Translations under genes and position numbers: made by a program | Assembly: GCA_963850605.1 (NCBI GenBank) | Contig: CAWKLX010000003.1 | Span: 558,001-622,000, forward strand | DNA from: BOG-908 sp963850605 | GTDB taxonomy: Bacteria > Pseudomonadota > Alphaproteobacteria > Acetobacterales > Acetobacteraceae | Direction: 5' to 3' | DNA: 64,000 bases | Notes under the pieces: model-generated | Told to the model about the DNA's origin: nothing | What the model saw: the letters and a program-made list of their open reading frames with translations, nothing else | Database searches by the model: none | Shown here: positions 58,860 to 64,000 of the stretch, piece by piece | Layout: each line of letters opens with the position of its first letter | How positions within the stretch are numbered: position 1 is the first letter of the stretch

Positions 58860-58945
58860 GCTAGGGCATCATCCGATCGAACGGAACCGTTCGGTCGGAC
58901 AAAGATGCTGGCCTGAACAAAAACCCGGAGATTGGTCTTTGAGCC
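58860..58945. repeat. Palindromic intergenic repeat, copy 2
   Basis: Near-identical to 36390-36472: CTAGGGCATCATCCGATCG, AACGGAACCGTTCGGTCGGA and AAAGATGCTGGC, then GGAGATTGGTCTTTGAGC. It directly abuts the TTG start of the Bcr/CflA gene. Confidence 0.75.
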
Positions 58946-58964
58946 TGTACGATCCGAACATGCT

Positions 58965-59453
58965 CTATGCCTGCCGGGCGAGCGGCGGCACGAAGCCGGG
59001 CGCGGTATCCCACGGGAACAGCAACCAACTCGCCTGCGAAAATTCGGCCACGAACACATCCGCATAAGGGCGACCGCCGGGCTTGGCATACAGGCACGCG
59101 AAACGCGCCCGCGGCAGCAGACCGCGCACGAGCCGAGCTGTGATGCCCGAATCGACCAGGTCGTCGATAATGACGAAACCAGCCCCGTCGCCGGCCGCCA
59201 ATGGCGGCTTCAACACCATCGGCTCGCGCTGGCTTCCGGCCTCAGCGGTGTAAGATAGCACGCACACCGTCTCGACCAACCGGCACTCAAGCTCGCGCGC
59301 CACGATGGCGGCCGGCACCATCCCGCCGCGGCTGACGGCCACGATGCCCGCGAACGGACCCTGCGGCATCAGCCGCGCCGCCAGCGCGCGCGAGTCTTCG
59401 TGCAGCCTCTCCCACCCGATCGTGGTGTAGGCGGTAGCGTCAGGTGCGGTCAC
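58965..59453 (-). CDS. gpt: Xanthine phosphoribosyltransferase
   Basis: Salvages xanthine (and guanine) to nucleotides. 162 residues from a GTG at 59453, which matches the family N-terminus (TAPDATAYTTIGWERLHEDSRALAARL). The PRPP-binding VIIDDLVDSG motif and the AVSRGGMVPAAIVAREL loop are present, with the C-terminal FPWD segment. The frame continues upstream to 59696 over the csaA gene but is non-homologous there. It starts 8 bp after the csaA stop, so the two genes form an operon. Confidence 0.9.
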   Translation of the reverse strand: MTAPDATAYTTIGWERLHEDSRALAARLMPQGPFAGIVAVSRGGMVPAAIVARELECRLVETVCVLSYTAEAGSQREPMVLKPPLAAGDGAGFVIIDDLVDSGITARLVRGLLPRARFACLYAKPGGRPYADVFVAEFSQASWLLFPWDTAPGFVPPLARQA

Positions 59454-59461
59454 CTTGTGTG

Positions 59462-59803
59462 CTAATACAAACGTCCACCGTCCGGCAGCACGAAATCGGG
59501 CCGTATCAGCACCACCTCGCCGCTCTCGTCCGGCAAGCCGAGCGTCAGCACTTCGCTCGTGAACGGCCCGATCTGCCGGGGCGCGAAATTGACCACCGCG
59601 CACACTTGTCGCCCGATCAATTGATCCGGCTTGTAGTGCACGGTTATTTGCGCGCTGGATTGGCGGATGCCGATTTCCGGGCCGAAGTCGATCCACAGAC
59701 GGAAGGCAGGCTTCCGCGCCTCAGGGAACGGTTTCGCGTCGGTCACGGTGCCGACCCGTATGTCAATTCGCTGAAAATCCTCGGGGCTGGCTGTTTCGCT
59801 CAT
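59462..59803 (-). CDS. csaA: CsaA-like tRNA-binding chaperone domain protein
   Basis: 113 residues consisting of one tRNA-binding (EMAP II/OB-fold) domain: IDIRVGTVTDAKPFPEARKPAFRLWIDFG, SSAQITVHY, VVNFAPRQIGPFTSEVLTLGLPD. CsaA is a dimeric protein-export-related chaperone in Bacillus; in proteobacteria the role is unclear. It is followed by gpt. Confidence 0.92.
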   Translation of the reverse strand: MSETASPEDFQRIDIRVGTVTDAKPFPEARKPAFRLWIDFGPEIGIRQSSAQITVHYKPDQLIGRQVCAVVNFAPRQIGPFTSEVLTLGLPDESGEVVLIRPDFVLPDGGRLY

Positions 59804-59860
59804 GCCCTCTCATAGGCTGTCCGCAATCGCGGCGAAAGCCGCGTAGCGTTTGGAAGCCTG

Positions 59861-59899
59861 CCTTGTCCCTGAATCCGATTTCGGATGTCAGGGACAAGG
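59861..59899. terminator. Large imperfect hairpin
   Basis: CCTTGTCCCTGA and TCAGGGACAAGG flank CCGATTTCGG, giving a nearly continuous stem of about 16 bp. It lies between csaA (start 59803) and the lipoprotein gene (end 59972), on either strand. It could be a terminator of the minus-strand lipoprotein gene or a small repeat. Confidence 0.5.
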
Positions 59900-59937
59900 A
59901 TGCGACCAGCCGACTGGCTCGAGACTAAATCCTGTTC

Positions 59938-59965
59938 AAAGCCGAAACCTGACGATTTCGGCTTT
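59938..59965 (-). terminator. Terminator-like hairpin downstream of lipoprotein gene
   Basis: AAAGCCGAAA, an 8-base loop and TTTCGGCTTT form a perfect 10-bp stem with a short T-run on the minus strand, immediately 3' of the gene ending at 59972. Confidence 0.65.
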
Positions 59966-59971
59966 CGAACA

Positions 59972-60172
59972 CTAGCCCCGCGCTGGGGGAACCGGAGCCG
60001 GCGGGGGCGGGGGCGGCGGCGGAGGGGGCGCCGGCTGAGCCGGTGGCGGCGGGGGAGGCGGTGCAGGCTGGTCGGCACAGGCCCCGAGAAGTGCCACCGG
60101 CACCATGACGGCAAGGACGGCCGCACCACGGAACAGCTTGCGACCAACCATTGTTTTAGAAACGGGGACCAT
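59972..60172 (-). CDS. Small proline-rich lipoprotein
   Basis: 66 residues. A positively charged start and hydrophobic stretch end in a lipobox (VALLGAC, Cys about residue 32), then about 30 residues that are nearly all proline and alanine and a short VPPARG end. Probably anchored to the outer or inner membrane by lipid and extended into the periplasm. No family is recognised; proline runs may also make its annotation as a real gene uncertain. Confidence 0.6.
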   Translation of the reverse strand: MVPVSKTMVGRKLFRGAAVLAVMVPVALLGACADQPAPPPPPPPAQPAPPPPPPPPPPAPVPPARG

Positions 60173-60271
60173 CCGCTACTCCTGCCTGGGGTTTCGTGAG
60201 ACGGGGGATGTAAGGGGAATTCCGAGCGAAAAGTCAAACGGTTAGTTCTATGGGCAGGTAAAGGTCGAGGA

Positions 60272-61756
60272 ATGTTAAGAGTGCGCACGTCTTGGTGGAA
60301 AATCGGCTCCGGCCATCAAAAGCCCCCCATCTCCGCCAGGTCCCAACCATGCCGAACCACCGGGCCGGCCGGCGGCATGATCGCTCTCGTGGCGGCATGG
60401 GCACTGGCCGCGTGCAGCACGGACCTCCAGCCCGACGCCACGCTGGGGCCGCAGCAGGCGACTACGGAGCTTGGCGCCCGGCTGGTGGACGGGCCTGGGT
60501 TGATCATTGCCGGTGAACGCCTGAACGCCCCCCTGCTGCAACGCTTTTATGCCCGCCATGCCTTCGAACCGGTCTGGACGGACCGGCAAGCTCAAACCAG
60601 CTCTTTGGTGGCGGCCGTGATGCGTGCCGCCCTCCAGGGTCTCGATCCTGAGATGTTTCATGCCGACCTGCTGCGCCACAACTCGGAATTGCCTCCGCTC
60701 GACCGCGAATTGGTGCTGTCGGACGCCTTTCTTTCATACGCGGACGCGCTGGCCCGTGGTGCCGTGCCGGTCGAGCGCCGCAGCGACGACGAGGCTTTGG
60801 CGCCCGAGCCGGTCGACGTGGCGGCAGCGCTTGACGCCGCGATGGACGGCCAAGATCCGGGGGCAGCCATCGAATCGCTGGCCCCGGCAACGCCGGCCTA
60901 TCGTGCGCTCTGTCAGGCCCTGCGGATATATCGCCCGCCTGCCGCAGCCGGCAACAGGATCGCCGCGGATCGCCTGCGCACGATAGAAGTGAACCTTGAA
61001 CGCCAACGCTGGCTTCCCCGGCGATTACCGGCGGACCGGGCCTGGGTGAACGTGGCCGACCAGCGCCTGGCGCTCTATCGCGCCGGCCGCCCGATCTTCT
61101 CGACACGAGTCGTCGTCGGCGAAGATGACCCGCCCCATCAAACCCCGGAGTTCCGCGCCACGATCGACGCGAGTTTCTTCGATCCCCCCTGGGTCATTCC
61201 AAAAGACATCGTCACGGCAGAAATCCTGCCGAAGATCAGTCGCGACCCGAGTTACCTGGCGCGAAACAACATGGTCTTGCTGGATGGCGGCGAAGCGGAA
61301 CAACTGCCGGGACCCGAAGCAGGGCTTGGACTGGTCATGTTCGACATGCCCAACCGCTTCGACGTCTACCTGCATGACACGCCGGATCGATACATCTTCA
61401 AACGCGATAACCGCCGCATCAGCCATGGATGCATCCGGGTCCAGAATCCACGAGTATTCGCCGCCCTGCTCCTGCAGCAACCGCTCGACAGCATCGACCG
61501 GGCCATCGCGGTCGGCAGCACCACGCGGCACGATCTCGCAACGCCCGTGCCGGTGTTCGTGGTCTATCAAACAGTCTTCGCCTATGCCGACGGCACGCTT
61601 CAGTTCCGTCCCGATTTCTACGGGCGCGACGCCAGGATATGGCAAAAGCTGCAGCCACACCGGCCAGGCCCGCAGACTATGGCGCAGACGGATACCCGCC
61701 CAAGCCCTTCCGGTTATCAGACGGGCGGTCATCTCCAGTCACGATCGGCTGTGTGA
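60272..61756 (+). CDS. L,D-transpeptidase (YcbB/YkuD type)
   Basis: 494 residues. Probably forms 3-3 peptidoglycan cross-links or attaches proteins in the periplasm. An N-terminal hydrophobic segment with a lipobox-like LAACS is reached from the ATG at 60272 or, more plausibly for a signal peptide, from the ATG at 60377. A scaffold region follows (about 40-290: FYARHAFEPVWTD). The YkuD catalytic domain (about 245-400) holds the motif RISHGCIRVQN with active-site His and Cys. The end overlaps the next gene as TGATG. Confidence 0.88.
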   Translation: MLRVRTSWWKIGSGHQKPPISARSQPCRTTGPAGGMIALVAAWALAACSTDLQPDATLGPQQATTELGARLVDGPGLIIAGERLNAPLLQRFYARHAFEPVWTDRQAQTSSLVAAVMRAALQGLDPEMFHADLLRHNSELPPLDRELVLSDAFLSYADALARGAVPVERRSDDEALAPEPVDVAAALDAAMDGQDPGAAIESLAPATPAYRALCQALRIYRPPAAAGNRIAADRLRTIEVNLERQRWLPRRLPADRAWVNVADQRLALYRAGRPIFSTRVVVGEDDPPHQTPEFRATIDASFFDPPWVIPKDIVTAEILPKISRDPSYLARNNMVLLDGGEAEQLPGPEAGLGLVMFDMPNRFDVYLHDTPDRYIFKRDNRRISHGCIRVQNPRVFAALLLQQPLDSIDRAIAVGSTTRHDLATPVPVFVVYQTVFAYADGTLQFRPDFYGRDARIWQKLQPHRPGPQTMAQTDTRPSPSGYQTGGHLQSRSAV

Positions 61757-62754
61757 TGAATACCCAGCAATCCGTGGTCATCGCCGAGGTGCTGCGCGGC
61801 GCCCATGTCGAATCTCGCCACACCGGGGCGTTCGCCGTGGCCGACGCGCGGGGCCATCTGGTGCGCGCCGGTGGCGACCCTGAGCGCGCCATCTACCCAC
61901 GATCGGCGGTCAAGGCGCTGCAAGCGCTGCCGCTCGTCGCCTCCGGTGCCGCGAACGCGCTGGGGCTGACCGACCGGCAGCTCGCACTGGCCTGCGCCTC
62001 GCACGTCGGCATGCTGGAGCATGTCGAAACAGCCGCCTCCATGCTGGCCCGCGCCGCGCGGACCGAGGCCTGCCTGGAATGCGGCACCCACTGGCCCAGT
62101 TCGGCCACGGCCGCGCGGGCGCTGGCCGCTTCGGGGCATCAGCCGGGGCCGCTGCACAATAACTGTTCGGGCAAGCATGCCGGGTTCGTGTGTCTGGCGG
62201 TGGCCAGCGGCCGCGATGTGGCCGGCTACGTCGCCGCCGGCCACCCCGTCATGCGCGAGGTGACCTCCGCCCTCTCCGCGGTGACAGGAGCCGCGCTGGA
62301 CCGCGAGGCGCCGGCGATCGACGGCTGCTCCATCCCCAGCCACCGCATCACGCTGCATGCGCTGGCCGCTGGTTTTGCACGCTTCGGCACCGGCACCGGC
62401 CTGCCTCTCGGGTTTTCGGACGCTGCCCGAACGCTGCGCCGGGCCGTGGCCGCGCATCCCACGATGGTAGCCGGCGCGGAACGCTTCGACACGGTGCTGG
62501 CGGCAGCGCTTGGCGAGACAGCCTTCGTCAAGGTCGGTGCGGAGGGCGTCTATTGCGGCGCGCTGCCGGCATTGGGCCTGGGTTTCGCACTGAAATGCGA
62601 CGACGGCGCAACACGCGCGGCCGAGGCGGCCACCGCCGCGCTGTTGCTGGAGCTTTTGGGACCCCACCCGATGCTGTCGCGTCTCGCCAATCCCGTGTTG
62701 ACCAATTGGCGCGGAACCGAAGTGGGCCATGTGCACGGATACCTGGGCGCGTGA
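61756..62754 (+). CDS. Asparaginase (Rhizobium etli ReAII type)
   Basis: 332 residues. Hydrolyses asparagine. The sequence PGPLHNNCSGKHAGFVCLA, plus ASHVGMLEHVETAASML and CGTHWPSSATAA, are signatures of the ReAII-type asparaginase family, unlike the classical AnsA/AnsB fold. ATG at 61756 overlaps the upstream stop by one base, and the longer open frame to 61429 is antisense-like shadow. It is probably cytoplasmic, as no signal peptide is visible. Confidence 0.9.
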   Translation: MNTQQSVVIAEVLRGAHVESRHTGAFAVADARGHLVRAGGDPERAIYPRSAVKALQALPLVASGAANALGLTDRQLALACASHVGMLEHVETAASMLARAARTEACLECGTHWPSSATAARALAASGHQPGPLHNNCSGKHAGFVCLAVASGRDVAGYVAAGHPVMREVTSALSAVTGAALDREAPAIDGCSIPSHRITLHALAAGFARFGTGTGLPLGFSDAARTLRRAVAAHPTMVAGAERFDTVLAAALGETAFVKVGAEGVYCGALPALGLGFALKCDDGATRAAEAATAALLLELLGPHPMLSRLANPVLTNWRGTEVGHVHGYLGA

Positions 62755-62842
62755 CACGGCGCCCCTGTTTGGCCACAATACGTCGCATCCCGGAATCACC
62801 GCGCATGACCGATCGACCCCTTGCCGCCAGGAGGCCACACAC

Positions 62843-63199
62843 GTGAAGCGGCCGCGCCTCAAGAACCGCCGCCGTCCCGATGCGGCCTTGCCCATCCTGC
62901 CGCGCCTGTTCGCGGTGCTGGCGGCCGTGCTGCTGGTGGGCTCGGTCGGCCTGGCTGCCTTGCTGCCATCCGATATTACCCTGGGCCAGGCCCTGGCCGC
63001 GTTCGACGAGACCCTGCCCGATCACCTCCAAGGCGCCGTCTCCCACGCCCTCGGTCACGGGCTGTGGGAAGCCGTCGTCCACCCGTTGCTGATACGGCCA
63101 GTCTGGCTGATACCGGTCAGTCTGGGGCTGATCTGCGTTGGCGGCGCACTGACCAGCCTGTCTCATGCGCCGCCGCGCACGAAGCAGCGGCGGAGTTAG
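62843..63199 (+). CDS. Small membrane protein of unknown function
   Basis: 118 residues from a GTG at 62843 preceded by a CAGGAGG site. A basic N-terminus (KRPRLKNRRRPD) leads to two hydrophobic segments (about 20-42, ILPRLFAVLAAVLLVGSVGLAAL; about 85-108, PVWLIPVSLGLICVGGALTSL) with a loop containing DITLGQALAAFDETLPDHL. Topology suggests an inner-membrane protein. No family is recognised with certainty. Confidence 0.7.
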   Translation: MKRPRLKNRRRPDAALPILPRLFAVLAAVLLVGSVGLAALLPSDITLGQALAAFDETLPDHLQGAVSHALGHGLWEAVVHPLLIRPVWLIPVSLGLICVGGALTSLSHAPPRTKQRRS

Positions 63200-63300
63200 C
63201 AAGCAGTCCTTTTTTGCAAAAAACGACCAAAAACCCTTGTCAGTTTGAGTCCGCGACAGCCGGACAAGAGTTTTCTGCTCTTCCTTGAAAAAGGGAAGCC
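63200..63300. repeat. AAGAAG-type dispersed repeats, back-to-back
   Basis: A plus-strand partial copy (AGTCCTTTTTTGCAAAAAAC, near 63207) meets a minus-strand copy (GTCCGCGACAGCCGGACAAGAG, TTTTCTGCTC, TTCCTTGAAAAAGGGAAG). Together they form a larger inverted structure between the two genes. Confidence 0.65.
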
Positions 63301-63364
63301 TTACTCACCCCAGTAACCAAGTGCAAAGCGCCCCCGAACAAAGCCCCAGGTTCGGAGACACTAC

Positions 63365-64000
63365 ATGCACAACCCATTCGGCGACACGCTCAGCTTCCTG
63401 ATCGGCGCCTCGCCCGACTACAACCCGATCGGAAACATTCGCTACGCTTGGGTTGCGTTCTACATCGGCCTGCTCGCCGGCAGCGCATATATCGCGTGGC
63501 GCAACTGGTCGACCGACCCGGGCCAGCGCACCACGCACCATGTCTCGATCTGGCTGATGCGCGTCGTCCTGGCCGGGCTTTGGTATCAGGGCACGTTCTG
63601 GAAACTCCCTTTGCCGGTTTCGGACGCTTTCAAATTCTGGGTTGGTGCGCTGGAAAAATTCACGTCGGTGCCCGTGCATGCCGCCCTCGTGCACAGCGTG
63701 TTGCTGCCCGGTATCGCGGTGCTCCAGCCACTCGTTTATCTGACCGAAATGGCGTTCACCATCTGCCTGACGCTCGGCATGTTCGTGCGGCCCGCCTCGC
63801 TGATCGCCGTCCTGTTCACCGTGCATCTGTGGATCGGCTTGTATAACGATCCCACCGAGTGGCCGTGGACGTACATCGCCATCATCGTCGCGCACGGCAT
63901 GTTCGCCAGCACCGGCGCCGGCCGCAGCCTCGGCATCGACAACCTTTGGCGCCGCAACCCGCCGCCATTCGCGACGGCCACGCCACAGCGACAGCGTCTG
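63365..64000 (+). CDS. DoxX-like membrane protein, 3' truncated by window
   Basis: 212 residues visible, cut off by the window end. Four to six hydrophobic segments, with FYIGLLAGSAYIAW, SIWLMRVVLAGLWYQGTFWKLP, FTICLTLGMFVRPASLIAVLF and the C-terminal AHGMFASTGAGRSLGIDNLWRR, which is typical of the DoxX/DoxD family. Members act in thiosulfate:quinone oxidoreductase or as membrane redox partners. Sulfur oxidation would fit an autotroph, but no sox gene is in view to confirm it. Confidence 0.8.
   Translation, partial: MHNPFGDTLSFLIGASPDYNPIGNIRYAWVAFYIGLLAGSAYIAWRNWSTDPGQRTTHHVSIWLMRVVLAGLWYQGTFWKLPLPVSDAFKFWVGALEKFTSVPVHAALVHSVLLPGIAVLQPLVYLTEMAFTICLTLGMFVRPASLIAVLFTVHLWIGLYNDPTEWPWTYIAIIVAHGMFASTGAGRSLGIDNLWRRNPPPFATATPQRQRL

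Overview
The window is GC-rich chromosomal DNA of an alphaproteobacterium. The 16S rRNA (16017-17504), with its short 430-450 hairpin region and a 16S-Ile-Ala-23S-5S-fMet operon, looks most like Rhodospirillales/Acetobacteraceae. This was judged by eye, without a database. Gene content (form IA RuBisCO in an alpha-carboxysome, a DAB inorganic-carbon pump, large glycogen/trehalose capacity) suggests a facultative autotroph that stores alpha-glucan and makes trehalose.

Layout. (1) 1-14925: a tightly overlapping alpha-glucan/trehalose operon: glgE (5' truncated by the window), treS-maltokinase fusion, glgB, treZ, malQ, treY and a frameshifted otsA. Genes for the TreS-Mak-GlgE-GlgB, TreYZ and OtsA routes all sit in one transcription unit. 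(2) 14951-15466: sufE-like gene on the minus strand. (3) 15528-21784: rRNA operon with a strong promoter candidate, a T/G-rich leader, tRNA-Ile(GAT), tRNA-Ala(TGC), 23S, 5S and initiator tRNA-Met. Its spacers are full of short TCATCAGAC/GTCTGATGAC-like repeats. (4) 21957-22930: a decayed IS3-family element. (5) 22919-36239: CO2-fixation island: cbbR divergent from cbbLS-csoS2-csoSCA-csoS4A-csoS4B-csoS1-csoS1, then an acRAF-like pterin dehydratase homologue, a small disordered protein ending in a Trp motif, a Nudix-ThiE fusion, and dabB-dabA. (6) 36635-40012: N-formylglutamate amidohydrolase, two transglutaminase-like proteins (the first frameshifted), a small basic protein, dcd. (7) 40082-44470: Crp/Fnr regulator divergent from a membrane/[2Fe-2S]/class III cyclase fusion, a cold-shock protein, a small membrane protein, an MFS transporter. 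(8) 44467-51860: an unusual 862-residue DUF1796-GT90 fusion, eno, csbD-like, a secreted protein, rpsB (frameshifted), tsf. (9) 51985-59803: two convergent secreted beta-rich proteins, three MFS transporters, xanthine phosphoribosyltransferase, CsaA-like protein. (10) 59972-64000: proline-rich lipoprotein, L,D-transpeptidase, asparaginase, a small membrane protein, and a DoxX-like protein cut by the window end.

How the genes work together. DabAB should load the cytoplasm with bicarbonate. The shell carbonic anhydrase CsoSCA converts it back to CO2 inside the carboxysome, where CbbLS fixes it under CbbR control. Fixed carbon can be stored and interconverted through the glucan/trehalose operon.

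Most notable: a short CsoS2 with no cysteine; a McdB-like candidate with no visible McdA; the three-part DUF1796-GT90 protein; a predicted heme/[2Fe-2S] nucleotide cyclase back-to-back with a Crp regulator; and two families of dispersed palindromic repeats, one of which supplies the C-terminal tails of two unrelated proteins. The single-base frameshift in the essential gene rpsB argues that at least some indels here are sequencing errors, so the otsA and transglutaminase 'pseudogenes' should be read with caution. My by-eye positions between anchored genes may be off by one or two bases.
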